Positions 56,046 to 64,000 of a DNA stretch of 64,000 bases are shown here, piece by piece (position 1 is the stretch's first letter; the number at the start of each line of letters is the position of its first letter). The notes below the pieces were generated by a model that was not told where the DNA came from, searched no databases, and was given only the letters and a program-made list of their open reading frames with translations. The position numbers and the translations under genes were made by a program. Location: NCBI GenBank assembly GCA_001874265.1, contig MPDD01000001.1:62001-126000 (forward strand). The letters run 5' to 3'. This DNA comes from Bacteroidetes bacterium MedPE-SWsnd-G1. GTDB lineage: Bacteria; Bacteroidota; Bacteroidia; Flavobacteriales; Flavobacteriaceae.

Positions 56046-56988
56046 TGTTCTCTAAAATTTTCTTTAATACAATTTGCGCTGAATACGTTCTATTATTTGC
56101 TTGTTCAATAACCAATGAGTTTTCAGAATCAATCACTTCATCTGCAACCACCACATTTCTTCTCACTGGCAAACAGTGCATAAATTTTGCATTGTTGGTT
56201 TTTGCCATTTTATCGGCTGTTATTGTCCAATTCTTTTCTTGTGGAATTACTTGACCATAATTTTGATATGAACTCCAGTTTTTTACATAGATATAATCAG
56301 CATCTTTAAATGCTTTTTCTTGATCGTATTCTACTTTGGAGTCTTTAACAATTTCAGGATTTAAATCATATCCCATTGGATGCGTTATAACAAAATCTGC
56401 ATCTTGTAAGTGCATCATATCTATAAATGAATTTGCAACTGCATGTGGTAATGCCTTTGGGTGTTGTGCCCAAGACAAAACTACTTTCGGTTTATGACTT
56501 ACAGCATTTTCTTCCATAGTAATTGCATCAGCCAATGCTTGCAATGGATGTCCACAAGAACTTTCTAAATTCACAACCGGAATTCCTGATAATTCTTTGA
56601 AACTATTTATAACAATTTCTGCTTCATCTTTTTCCTTATCGGTTAAGGAAGCAAACGCCCTTATGGCTACAATATCGCAATATTGCGCAACAACTTTTGC
56701 CGCTTCTTTTATATGTTCCGATTTGTTCTGATCCATTATAGCGCCATCTTCATATTCTAACTGCCAGCCTTCACTACCAAAGTTCATAACAATAGTATTT
56801 AAACCTAAGTTTTGTGCTGCTTTTTGAGTACTTAATCGTGTTCTTAAACTGTTATTGAAAAACAACAAACAAATGGTTTTTCCTTTACCTAGCTTTTCAA
56901 ATGCTAACTCATTTTTTTTGAGTTCGATTGCCTCTTGAACCGTTTTATCTAGGTTCTCCAAATCGTTTATATGTGCGTAATGTTTCAT
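56038..56988 (-). CDS. argF': N-acylornithine carbamoyltransferase (ArgF')
   Basis: It transfers a carbamoyl group to N-acylated ornithine. NNSLRTRLSTQKAA replaces the STRT loop of ordinary ornithine carbamoyltransferases, ESSCGHPLQALAD is the HPxQ site, and FMHCLPVRRNVVV the late HCLP site. This pattern is that of the N-acetyl- and N-succinylornithine enzymes. The position that separates the two, Pro90 in the Bacteroides fragilis succinyl enzyme and Glu92 in the Xanthomonas acetyl enzyme, is Ser90 here (QNKSEH). The acyl group therefore cannot be read directly. Confidence 0.9.
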   Translation of the reverse strand: MKHYAHINDLENLDKTVQEAIELKKNELAFEKLGKGKTICLLFFNNSLRTRLSTQKAAQNLGLNTIVMNFGSEGWQLEYEDGAIMDQNKSEHIKEAAKVVAQYCDIVAIRAFASLTDKEKDEAEIVINSFKELSGIPVVNLESSCGHPLQALADAITMEENAVSHKPKVVLSWAQHPKALPHAVANSFIDMMHLQDADFVITHPMGYDLNPEIVKDSKVEYDQEKAFKDADYIYVKNWSSYQNYGQVIPQEKNWTITADKMAKTNNAKFMHCLPVRRNVVVADEVIDSENSLVIEQANNRTYSAQIVLKKILENIE

Positions 56989-56990
56989 AC

Positions 56991-57761
56991 TTATGTTGTT
57001 GTAATTTTTGTAAAATCAACCTTGTTGCTAGCGGCATTTTTAATGAAATCATCTTTCATTCCGTTTACAATCCAAGTATCGATTCCAGCATTTTGTGCAA
57101 TGGTCGCCGCTTCTATTTTTGTAGTCATTCCACCTGTACCATGTTTAGATACTGAATGTAAAACCTCTTGCTCTAATTGTGCAATATTTGTAATGGATGT
57201 AATCGTTTCCAATTTGTTATTTTGAATAGATGCTTTAGTGTAAATTCCGTCAGTATTTGTTGCAATTAATAAGATGTCTGCTTTTACCAATTCTGCAGTA
57301 AGTGCCGCTAGTTTATCATTGTCTCCGAACTTAATTTCGTCCGTTGCAACGGTATCATTTTCGTTAATAATGGGAATGTAATTATTTTCAACTAACACAT
57401 TAATAGTGTTCACAATATTTATTTTAGCTTGTTCTTTTTCAAAGTCAGAATAAGACAAAAGACATTGCGATGTTAATAACCCTAATTCCCTAAAGTTTTC
57501 TTGATAAATTCGCATTAAGTGTGGCTGGCCTATAGAGGCTAAGGCTTGTTTTACTGTAACTTCTTTTCCTTCTAATTGTACAAATTGTTTCGCTGCAGCG
57601 ATAGCCCCAGAACTTACAATAATAAATTCATAAGTGTTATTTAAGGCTGCAATTTGACGTGCAATATCCTCAATCTTTCCTCTTGAGATATGATCGGTGC
57701 CCTTTGTCAAAACATTTGAGCCAATTTTTAGAACGATTCTTTTTCTATCTAATTTGTCCAT
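56991..57761 (-). CDS. proB: Glutamate 5-kinase, without PUA domain
   Basis: The first enzyme of proline synthesis phosphorylates glutamate. IVLKIGSNVLTKG starts the amino acid kinase fold, and IVSSGAIAAA, NENDTVATDEIKFGDND and KHGTGGMTTKIEAA follow. The 256 residues end with the kinase domain. The C-terminal PUA domain of E. coli ProB (about 100 residues) is absent, as is usual in Bacteroidota. It overlaps proA by 17 bases. Confidence 0.93.
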   Translation of the reverse strand: MDKLDRKRIVLKIGSNVLTKGTDHISRGKIEDIARQIAALNNTYEFIIVSSGAIAAAKQFVQLEGKEVTVKQALASIGQPHLMRIYQENFRELGLLTSQCLLSYSDFEKEQAKINIVNTINVLVENNYIPIINENDTVATDEIKFGDNDKLAALTAELVKADILLIATNTDGIYTKASIQNNKLETITSITNIAQLEQEVLHSVSKHGTGGMTTKIEAATIAQNAGIDTWIVNGMKDDFIKNAASNKVDFTKITTT

Positions 57762-58938
57762 TGCCTTTAATGTACCACTTGTTGGTTACTAAATGATGAA
57801 GTCCCAATGGACCTCTATGGTGTAATTTATCTGTGCTAATTGCCAATTCTCCACCCAATCCAAATTGACCTCCATCCGTAAATCTACTGGATGCGTTCTG
57901 ATAGACTGCTGCCGAATCTACTGCTTCCATAAAGCCATTTGCTTCGCTATCATTTTTCGTTACAATAACGGCGGAATGCCCTCCGCTATATTTATTTATT
58001 TTTTCAATAGCTTGTTGTATATTAAGTACTTGGCCGATTACAATTTTATAATCTAAAAATTCTTCAAACCAAATATCATCCGAGACAATTTGATTGATTC
58101 GATCATTACTTGATAATTTATAATCACCTAATATTTCAACATCACTTTCTTTCAATTTCGAAATCAATGAATTGATAAACTTATCTTTATTCGGTAATTC
58201 TGAATGTATCAGTACTTTATCTACAGCATTGCATGCCGAAATTTTTGTCGTTTTTCCGTTGTTGATTAAACTTAATGCCAATTCTAAATCGGCCTCTTTA
58301 TCTACAAATACAAAGTTGTTTCCACGGCCACTTACTATTACAGGACATTGTGAGTTTTTCTTAACAAAGGCGATTAATTTCTCTCCACCCCTTGGAACTA
58401 TTAAATCTAATTTTTGAGTTGGATTTTCTAAAAAGGCTTGAGTTTCCGTTCGATTATAATTTAGGTATTCTACCCAATCTTTAGAAATATTATGTTCTTC
58501 TAAGGCTCGATGCCAAAGTGAAACAATCGCGAGGTTAGAATTTATAGATTCTTTTCCTCCTTTTAATAGTATTTTGTTACCAGACTTGAATGCGATTCCA
58601 GCGGCTTCTACAGTAACATCGGGTCTAGATTCATAGATAATCATAACAGTACCAAAAGGGGCCGTTTTATTTACGATATCCATTCCGTTAGGATGCGTGA
58701 ATTTGTACAGTTCTTTATTAATTGGGTCGCTATCCGCTACCAATTGTTCTAAAGAAAGAATCATACCATCAACCTTGGCGTCATTCACAATGAGTCGGTC
58801 ATGCATAGAAATATCATTCCCTTTATAACTTTCTAGATCTATTGAATTAGCATCTATAATTACTTGTTTGTTTAAAGCAATTAAATGAGCCATGGAATGT
58901 AATACCGCATCTTTTTGTTGTCCGGTTAATGGAATCAT
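57745..58938 (-). CDS. proA: Glutamate-5-semialdehyde dehydrogenase
   Basis: The enzyme reduces glutamyl phosphate to the semialdehyde with NADPH. APFGTVMIIYESRPDVTVEA (read as FGTVMIIYESRPDVT), LLKGGKESINSN and IVPRGG are family motifs, and the catalytic Cys lies in KISACNAVDKVL. At 397 residues it is full length. It overlaps argD by 4 bases and proB by 17, so the order is fixed in one transcript. Confidence 0.94.
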   Translation of the reverse strand: MIPLTGQQKDAVLHSMAHLIALNKQVIIDANSIDLESYKGNDISMHDRLIVNDAKVDGMILSLEQLVADSDPINKELYKFTHPNGMDIVNKTAPFGTVMIIYESRPDVTVEAAGIAFKSGNKILLKGGKESINSNLAIVSLWHRALEEHNISKDWVEYLNYNRTETQAFLENPTQKLDLIVPRGGEKLIAFVKKNSQCPVIVSGRGNNFVFVDKEADLELALSLINNGKTTKISACNAVDKVLIHSELPNKDKFINSLISKLKESDVEILGDYKLSSNDRINQIVSDDIWFEEFLDYKIVIGQVLNIQQAIEKINKYSGGHSAVIVTKNDSEANGFMEAVDSAAVYQNASSRFTDGGQFGLGGELAISTDKLHHRGPLGLHHLVTNKWYIKGNGQIR

Positions 58939-60059
58939 AGTTCTTGCTTTAAAGCCTTTATAAACTGATCTATTTGTTCCGTAGTAACTGTAAGAGGTGG
59001 TAAGATTCTCAATAAATTTTTATTCATTGCACCTCCAGTAAATATGTGATGATTGTAAATCAACTTTTTTCTAAGTTCTCCTACTTCAAAATCAAATTCA
59101 ACACCCGTCATCAATCCTTTTCCTTTGATATTTTTAACTTGTGGAATTGTTTTTATTTGTTGTTGAAAATAAGTTGAAATGGCGGTCGCATTAGCCATTA
59201 ACTTCTCTTTTTCAATAATGTCTAATACTGAAATAGCTGCAGTACATGCTAAATGATTTCCACCAAATGTGGTACCCAGTAGGCCAAAATTTGCTTCAAA
59301 TTTTTGAGAAATTAAAACTCCACCAATTGGAAAACCATTTCCCATTCCTTTCGCTGTTGTTATAATATCAGGGTGTATTCCATGATGTTGAAATGCAAAG
59401 AATTTACCTGTTCTACCATATCCAGATTGGATTTCATCTAAAATTAAAATAACACCATATTTTTTGCATACCATTTCTAAATTTTGAAAGAATTCAGGAG
59501 TTCCTTCATCCAATCCACCAACTCCTTGAATGCCTTCAATTATAACAGCGCAAACATCTCCTTTTTTTAATTCCTTTTCTACCAATTCAATGTTGTTTAG
59601 AGGTAAAAATGTGGCGACTTGTTGTTTGTTAATTGGGGCATTAATTTTATCATTGTCGGTAACAGCAACGGCTGCTGAAGTTCTACCGTGAAATGAGTTT
59701 TTAAAAGATAGAACTCTTGATTTCCCTGTATGGAAAGAAGCAACTTTTAAAGCGTTTTCGTTGGCTTCGGCACCTGAGTTGCATAGAAATAATTCATAGT
59801 CTTCGCAGTTAGAAATTGCACCTAATTTTTTAGCGAGTTCTTTTTGAAGTGGGTTTTGAATTGCATTAGAATAGAAACCAATATTGTTTAATTGTTCCGT
59901 AACTTTTGATATGTAATCTGGATGTGTATGGCCAACAGATATAACCCCATGACCACCATATAGATCTAAATATTCTGTTCCGTTTTCGTCCCAAACATTG
60001 CAGTTTAAGGCTTTTACTGGAGTTACATCATAAAGAGGGTATACATTGAATAGGTTCAT
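58935..60059 (-). CDS. argD: N-acylornithine aminotransferase
   Basis: This class III PLP aminotransferase converts N-acylglutamate semialdehyde to N-acylornithine. LCNSGAEANENALKVA binds the cofactor phosphate, LILDEIQSGYGRTGKFFAF holds the conserved Asp, and the PLP Lys is in TTAKGMGNGFPIGG (near residue 233). Ornithine aminotransferase is an alternative, but the operon supports ArgD. At 374 residues it is the normal length. Confidence 0.9.
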   Translation of the reverse strand: MNLFNVYPLYDVTPVKALNCNVWDENGTEYLDLYGGHGVISVGHTHPDYISKVTEQLNNIGFYSNAIQNPLQKELAKKLGAISNCEDYELFLCNSGAEANENALKVASFHTGKSRVLSFKNSFHGRTSAAVAVTDNDKINAPINKQQVATFLPLNNIELVEKELKKGDVCAVIIEGIQGVGGLDEGTPEFFQNLEMVCKKYGVILILDEIQSGYGRTGKFFAFQHHGIHPDIITTAKGMGNGFPIGGVLISQKFEANFGLLGTTFGGNHLACTAAISVLDIIEKEKLMANATAISTYFQQQIKTIPQVKNIKGKGLMTGVEFDFEVGELRKKLIYNHHIFTGGAMNKNLLRILPPLTVTTEQIDQFIKALKQEL

Positions 60060-60062
60060 TTT

Positions 60063-60866
60063 CTAATTTTTTATTTCGTTTATTTTTTCATAAGATTTAA
60101 CCAAGCCTCTTATTAACGCACTACTCATTCCTTGATGTTCCATTTCATTCAATCCAGAAATAGTGCAACCCATTGGCGTTGTTACTTTATCAATCTCTTG
60201 TTCAGGATGACTAGTTTCTGATTTAACTAATAAGCTCGCTGCACCTAATGCTGTTTGCATTGCTAATTCTTGTGCTTCAGCAGCATCGAAACCTAGTTGA
60301 ACAGCACCTTGAGATGTGGCTCTAATTAATCGCATCCAAAAAGCAATACCACTTGCACAAATAACAGTTGCCGCTTGCATTAAATCTTCTTCTATATAAA
60401 GTGTTTTACCTAAAGAATTAAATATTTGTTTTCCACAATGAATATTCTCTTTACCTAATTTGTTAGCACTTAAACAAGTCATAGATTGAGACACCGAAAT
60501 AGCCGTATTAGGCATGCTTCTTATTATTGGAAATTTTTTTCCAATCAAGTTTTCTATATGATCAATGTTTCTTCCGGTTACAGCAGATACAATGCAATGT
60601 TGTTTTGGATCTAATGCAGGTTTTATAGATTCAACCACATTGTCAAATTGTACAGGTTGAACGGCTAAAATTATAACATTCGAATTTTTGACAGCTTCAA
60701 GGTTATCTGAAGTAATTGTAACGTTGGGAATATGTTCAAAAAGACTTAAAGTGGAGGTGTTCCTTTTGCTCAGGTATAGTGATTCTACATCTATATCACT
60801 TTGTCCTACAATTCCTAAGGCAATTGAATACCCTAAATTTCCTACTCCAATAATAGCAATTTTCAT
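60063..60866 (-). CDS. proC: Pyrroline-5-carboxylate reductase
   Basis: The last step of proline synthesis. The Rossmann loop IAIIGVGNLGYSIALG begins the protein, SMPNTAISVSQSMTCL (near residue 118) and the late TPMGCTISGLNEME are ProC signatures. At 267 residues it is the usual length. With proA and proB it gives the complete proline route inside the arginine operon. Confidence 0.92.
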   Translation of the reverse strand: MKIAIIGVGNLGYSIALGIVGQSDIDVESLYLSKRNTSTLSLFEHIPNVTITSDNLEAVKNSNVIILAVQPVQFDNVVESIKPALDPKQHCIVSAVTGRNIDHIENLIGKKFPIIRSMPNTAISVSQSMTCLSANKLGKENIHCGKQIFNSLGKTLYIEEDLMQAATVICASGIAFWMRLIRATSQGAVQLGFDAAEAQELAMQTALGAASLLVKSETSHPEQEIDKVTTPMGCTISGLNEMEHQGMSSALIRGLVKSYEKINEIKN

Positions 60867-60886
60867 AATGTTTAATTTTTTTAAGT

Positions 60887-61864
60887 TTAGAAATAAGTTG
60901 ATTTTAGATTTAGCCCAAGGTTTTCTTCTAAACCATAAATGAGATTCATGTTTTGAATCGCTTGTCCAGAAGCACCTTTAAGTAAATTGTCAATAGCGCT
61001 AGTAATAAGTAGTTTGTTATTGTGTTTATGTAAATGAATAAAGCAATTATTGGTGTTTACAACTTGCTTTAAATGAACAGGGTTTTTACTTAAATGGGTA
61101 TAAGGAGCATCTTCATAGAATTTTTTATATAAAGCATATGCATCTTCAAGTTTACCTTCAAAATCTGTATAAATAGAAGCGAAAATGCCTCTACTAAAAT
61201 TTCCTCTGTTAGGAATAAATATCAAGTCTTTATCAAATCCGTTTTGCAAAGATTCTAAAGTCTCTCCAATTTCTCCAAGATGTTGATGTGTAAACACTTT
61301 ATATGTAGAAAAGTTATTGTCTCTCCAAGCAAAATGAGTAGTAGCGCCAGGTGAAACTCCGGCTCCAGTTGCGCCAGTTGTAGCATTAATATGAATATCA
61401 GTATTTAAAATACCTTCTTTAGCCAATGGTAATAATGCGAGTTGAATTGCAGTTGCAAAACAACCTGGATTTGCAATGTTTGATGCTTTTTCAATTTCAT
61501 CTTTATTTAATTCAGGTAAACCATATACGAATTCTTTTCCTTCGAAGTTTGCATCATTGTTTAATCTAAAGTCATTACTTAAATCAATGATTTTAGTATT
61601 CGTAGAAAACGAATTTTTTTGTAAAAAAGCGGTGGAATTTCCGTGACCTAGACATAGAAAAACCACATCTACATCCGAATTGATTTCGCTTGAAAACGAT
61701 TGGTCCGTCTGCCCAACTAAATCTTGATGAACTGCATATATTTTGTTCCCTGCATTCGAAGTTGAATACACAAAATCAATCTCAACAGCCGGATGATGTA
61801 TTAATAACCTAATTAATTCACCTGCTGTATAACCTGCTCCTCCAATAATTCCTGCTTTTAACAT
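60887..61864 (-). CDS. argC: N-acyl-gamma-glutamyl-phosphate reductase
   Basis: The enzyme reduces the acylglutamyl phosphate to its semialdehyde. GIIGGAGYTAGELIRLL is the NADPH loop and NPGCFATAIQLALLPL (near residue 137) carries the catalytic Cys. HQHLGEI and the tail NLIYGLEE are also typical. At 325 residues it fits the family. It lies 3 bases after argG. Confidence 0.94.
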   Translation of the reverse strand: MLKAGIIGGAGYTAGELIRLLIHHPAVEIDFVYSTSNAGNKIYAVHQDLVGQTDQSFSSEINSDVDVVFLCLGHGNSTAFLQKNSFSTNTKIIDLSNDFRLNNDANFEGKEFVYGLPELNKDEIEKASNIANPGCFATAIQLALLPLAKEGILNTDIHINATTGATGAGVSPGATTHFAWRDNNFSTYKVFTHQHLGEIGETLESLQNGFDKDLIFIPNRGNFSRGIFASIYTDFEGKLEDAYALYKKFYEDAPYTHLSKNPVHLKQVVNTNNCFIHLHKHNNKLLITSAIDNLLKGASGQAIQNMNLIYGLEENLGLNLKSTYF

Positions 61865-61867
61865 GGT

Positions 61868-63052
61868 TTACTTATTTACGTGGTTAAATATTTTTCCAGA
61901 GTTCGATAAGATTTTAATGAATCCTTTCGCTTCATCAGCACTCCATCCTTTATTCATTTCGCCATAACTTCCAAAAGAAGCATTCATTAAGTCGTTGTCA
62001 GATTCAATTCCTTCAACAATAAATCTGTATGGATACAAGCTTACAATAACATCACCTGTTACCTGTTTCTGGGTGTCTTCTAAAAACACCTCAATATTCC
62101 GCATCACTTCATCTAAATACTGCCCTTCGTGCAACATCATTCCATACCAGTTGCCCAACTGCTCTTTCCAATGCTGTTGCCATTTTGTTTGCGTATGTTT
62201 TTCTAAAGTGTGGTGTGCTTTTATAATTACCAAAGATGCAGCTGCTTCAAAGCCAACTCTTCCTTTAATTCCGATAATTGTATCACCTACATGCATATCT
62301 CTTCCAATGGCGAATTTAGAGGCAATTTCTTCCAATTTTACGATATTGTTTACTGAAGTATCTTTTTCACCATTTAAAGCTACTAATTGTCCTTTATGAA
62401 AAGACAATACAACTTTTTCCGTCCCCTCTTTTTCTAATTGACTTGGATATGCTTCTTCGGGTAAGGTTAAGTTAGATGTTAAGGTTTCATCACCGCCAAC
62501 ACTAGTTCCCCAAAGCCCTTTGTTAATTGAATATTTTGCTTTTTCCCAAGGTAAATCCAACCCATTTTCTTTTAAGTAATTAATTGAATATTCTCTCGAT
62601 AATTTGTTGTCTCTTATCGGTGTGATGATTTCAATTTCGGGAGCCAATGTTTGAAAAATTAAATCGAACCTTACCTGATCATTTCCTGCACCCGTAGAAC
62701 CATGAGCAATATATTTTGCATCAATACTTTTTGCATAATTCACAATTTCAATTGCTTGTACAATTCTTTCAGCACTAACAGATAATGGATAGGTGTTGTT
62801 TTTTAATACGTTTCCATAAATAAGGTACTTTACAACATTGCTATAAAAAGTTTCAACGGCGTCTATAGATAAGTAGGACGACGCTCCCAATTGAATCGCT
62901 CTTTCTTCAATATTCTTGATTTCATCTTTTGAAAAACCACCAGTATTTACACTTACGGCATGTACATCATACCCTTCTTCTTTTGATAAATATTTTGCAC
63001 AATATGAGGTGTCCAACCCTCCGCTATATGCTAAAACTAATTTCTTGCCCAT
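61868..63052 (-). CDS. argG: Argininosuccinate synthase
   Basis: The enzyme joins citrulline and aspartate using ATP. The PP-loop KLVLAYSGGLDTSYCAKYL is at the N-terminus, HGSTGAGNDQVRFDL lies near residue 117, and GLWGTSVGGDE near residue 188. At 394 residues it is full length. It follows the GNAT gene after one base, so it is second in the operon. Confidence 0.95.
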   Translation of the reverse strand: MGKKLVLAYSGGLDTSYCAKYLSKEEGYDVHAVSVNTGGFSKDEIKNIEERAIQLGASSYLSIDAVETFYSNVVKYLIYGNVLKNNTYPLSVSAERIVQAIEIVNYAKSIDAKYIAHGSTGAGNDQVRFDLIFQTLAPEIEIITPIRDNKLSREYSINYLKENGLDLPWEKAKYSINKGLWGTSVGGDETLTSNLTLPEEAYPSQLEKEGTEKVVLSFHKGQLVALNGEKDTSVNNIVKLEEIASKFAIGRDMHVGDTIIGIKGRVGFEAAASLVIIKAHHTLEKHTQTKWQQHWKEQLGNWYGMMLHEGQYLDEVMRNIEVFLEDTQKQVTGDVIVSLYPYRFIVEGIESDNDLMNASFGSYGEMNKGWSADEAKGFIKILSNSGKIFNHVNK

Positions 63053-63053
63053 C

Positions 63054-63695
63054 TTATTTTTTGCCTTTTTTCAAGGACTTTTTTAAAAACAATGCTTGTT
63101 TAATATTCTTTAAACGTGTCCATACTTTTTTATCGTACGGATGTTTATGGATTTCTTTTTGTAAAACTTCTTCTTTTTTTGGATTGTACAGCATGCCTGT
63201 ACATAAGCACATTTTTTGTTCTTTTAATTTAAGAATTTCATAATTGGTACAGGTTTGACATCCAGCCCAAAATTTTTTGTCATCTGTTAATTCTGAAAAT
63301 GGTACGGGTTTGTAACCTAATTCAGAGTTAATTTTCATAACAGCCAATCCAGTTGTGATCCCAAATATTTTTGCATCGGGGAATTTTTCTAGAGAATAAT
63401 CAAAAATCTTCTTTTTGATTTTTTTAGCTAAACCTCTATTCCTAAAATCAGGGTGAACAATTAAACCAGAATGAGCAACATACTTACCGTGATCCCATTT
63501 TTCTATATAGCAAAATCCAGCAAACTTATCGCCTTCGATAGCAATAACGGCGTTGTTGTTCTTCAGTTTTGCAGTAATATATTCAACAGTTCTTCTTGCA
63601 ATCCCTGTTCCTCTTTGAGAGGCAGAATTCTCAATAGTGTCGCAAATATCTTGTGCGTATCTAATATGTGATATATCAGCAATTACAATTTTCAT
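63054..63695 (-). CDS. GNAT acyltransferase, probable N-acylglutamate synthase of the arg operon
   Basis: Residues 1-150 form a GNAT fold with the acyl-CoA loop VHPDFRNRGLAKKIKKKIF. The C-terminal part is unusual, with FWAGCQTCTNYEIL and QKMCLCTGMLY, four or five Cys that could bind metal, and a basic tail. No argA or argJ is seen in the operon, and this gene is its first member, so acylation of glutamate is the likely job. Related Bacteroidota proteins have been linked to N-succinylglutamate synthesis. The acyl donor is an inference. Confidence 0.75.
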   Translation of the reverse strand: MKIVIADISHIRYAQDICDTIENSASQRGTGIARRTVEYITAKLKNNNAVIAIEGDKFAGFCYIEKWDHGKYVAHSGLIVHPDFRNRGLAKKIKKKIFDYSLEKFPDAKIFGITTGLAVMKINSELGYKPVPFSELTDDKKFWAGCQTCTNYEILKLKEQKMCLCTGMLYNPKKEEVLQKEIHKHPYDKKVWTRLKNIKQALFLKKSLKKGKK

Positions 63696-63749
63696 TGTAA
63701 ATTATGATTAAATTATAAAAAATTTGAAATGTGTCTTTGTCTTGAAAGC

Positions 63750-63771
63750 GGAATTGGACTCACCTAATTCC
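63750..63771 (-). promoter_or_regulatory. Hairpin in the arg-pro leader
   Basis: GGAATT-A-GG and CC-AATTCC pair over TGAGT, an 8-bp stem with one bulged A, between the leader frame and the first gene. No T tract follows on the minus strand, so it is not a standard terminator. Confidence 0.45.
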
Positions 63772-63787
63772 ATGAAATAGAATAACC

Positions 63788-63807
63788 CTTACGGGCGACG
63801 ACGTAAG
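63788..63807 (-). promoter_or_regulatory. Hairpin over the Arg codons of the leader
   Basis: CTTACG (codons 14-16 of the leader frame) pairs with CGTAAG, which spans the stop codon. A ribosome translating or stalled on the Arg codons would open this stem, as in the 1:2 hairpin of classic attenuators. Confidence 0.45.
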
Positions 63808-63848
63808 CGAGGGAAAAATGTACGTGTATGTGTGTTTCCTACTTTCAC
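63789..63848 (-). CDS. Candidate arg-pro leader peptide (19 aa)
   Basis: From GTG to TAA the frame encodes MKVGNTHTRTFFPRLRRRP. Five of 19 residues are Arg and two are Pro, with RLRRRP directly before the stop, in a genome where Arg is rare. It lies 93 bases upstream of the first gene of an operon making exactly arginine and proline. The GTG start is only 4 bases after a -7 element, so the real start of transcription or translation is uncertain. No clear terminator follows. Confidence 0.6.
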   Translation of the reverse strand: MKVGNTHTRTFFPRLRRRP

Positions 63849-63852
63849 GTGG

Positions 63853-63860
63853 CAAACGTA
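63853..63860 (-). promoter_or_regulatory. -7 element of the arg-pro operon
   Basis: The minus strand reads TACGTTTG, an exact TAnnTTTG. A TTG at the usual -33 distance is missing. If used, transcription starts at or close to the leader frame's GTG. Confidence 0.5.
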
Positions 63861-63960
63861 CAATTATATTTTAATATGTAAAACTATTTTCAACAAAAAA
63901 TACATATTGTTAGGGATAATTTAACAATACATAAAAATCAATAAAATAATCATATTTAAA

Positions 63961-63991
63961 TTTGGAGGTAATAAAATAGGTTTTATATTTG
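63961..63991 (+). promoter_or_regulatory. Consensus promoter reading out of the window
   Basis: TTTG at 63961-63964, 19 bases, then TATATTTG at 63984-63991: both elements and the spacing match the Bacteroidota consensus exactly. It points rightwards to a gene beyond the edge. Confidence 0.6.
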
Positions 63992-64000
63992 CAATGTAAA

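Larger units (their letters stand above)
63696..64000. other. Control region upstream of the arg-pro operon
   Basis: The 305 bases hold the leader frame, hairpins and promoters listed separately. I also see the inverted repeat TATTGTTA/TAACAATA (63905-63912 and 63922-63929), a possible operator. No longer gene is supported. Confidence 0.6.

Noticed and set aside
63819-63861. Inverted repeat TGTACGT/ACGTACA flanking the arg leader frame.
   Set aside because: One arm is in the -7 element and probably not transcribed, so it cannot form an RNA hairpin; as a DNA operator the arms are far apart.
1-64000. Mobile elements, prophage, CRISPR arrays and rRNA operons.
   Set aside because: I found no transposase or integrase motifs, no regularly spaced repeats of CRISPR size and no rRNA sequence in the window.

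Overview
The window is chromosomal DNA of a member of the Flavobacteriaceae (Bacteroidota). This rests on the low G+C, the near absence of Shine-Dalgarno sequences, many exact matches to the Bacteroidota promoter consensus (TTTG or TTG, about 19 bases, then TAnnTTTG), a mevalonate pathway, a fused CcoN-CcoO oxidase, an N-acylornithine-type ArgF' and typical flavobacterial gene order. It is mostly core metabolism and cell-division genes. I see no phage, insertion sequence, CRISPR array or rRNA.

Layout. 1-3.7 kb: a cut-off serine acetyltransferase gene, a short leuA and an uncharacterised helical protein. 3.65-10.7 kb: the operon ilvD-ilvB-ilvN-ilvC-ilvA behind a leader peptide almost entirely of Ile, Leu and Val, followed by a perfect terminator and a competing antiterminator. 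10.8-13.9 kb: non-phosphorylating GAPDH and a LamB-like porin. 13.9-19.9 kb: the most unusual part, an exported amidohydrolase divergent from an Nramp-like transporter that lacks the usual metal-ligand motifs, then a GntR/FCD regulator, a short-chain dehydrogenase and an exported M24 peptidase. A tandem palindrome lies in the divergent promoter region. 20.0-22.2 kb: pseudouridine synthase, EngB and an alpha/beta hydrolase. 22.3-37.8 kb: a complete division and cell-wall (dcw) cluster, mraZ-rsmH-ftsL-ftsI-murE-mraY-murD-ftsW-murG-murC-ftsQ-ftsA-ftsZ, with 10-bp-spaced MraZ boxes upstream. 37.8-43.3 kb: a YqeY-like gene, tRNA-Arg(TCG), lspA, a small conserved gene, mvaD, a mevalonate kinase-like gene, a UbiA prenyltransferase and an RluB-type pseudouridine synthase.

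43.4-52.9 kb: a cbb3 oxidase locus (a SafE/DsbD-like membrane protein, ccoH, ccoG, ccoP, ccoQ, fused ccoNO, ccoS, ccoI) and a divergent Fnr-type regulator. Two FNR-type palindromes sit in the control regions, so the locus looks like a self-contained low-oxygen switch. 52.9-63.7 kb: a leftward arginine-proline operon, N-acylglutamate synthase candidate-argG-argC-proC-argD-proA-proB-argF'-argB-argE-argH. Just upstream is a short frame ending Arg-Leu-Arg-Arg-Arg-Pro-stop, a candidate leader peptide that would sense both end products.

The recurring theme is cis-regulation that can be read from the sequence: two leader-peptide candidates, MraZ boxes, FNR boxes and a GntR-type operator. Functions are assigned from motifs and family knowledge. 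No database search was possible.
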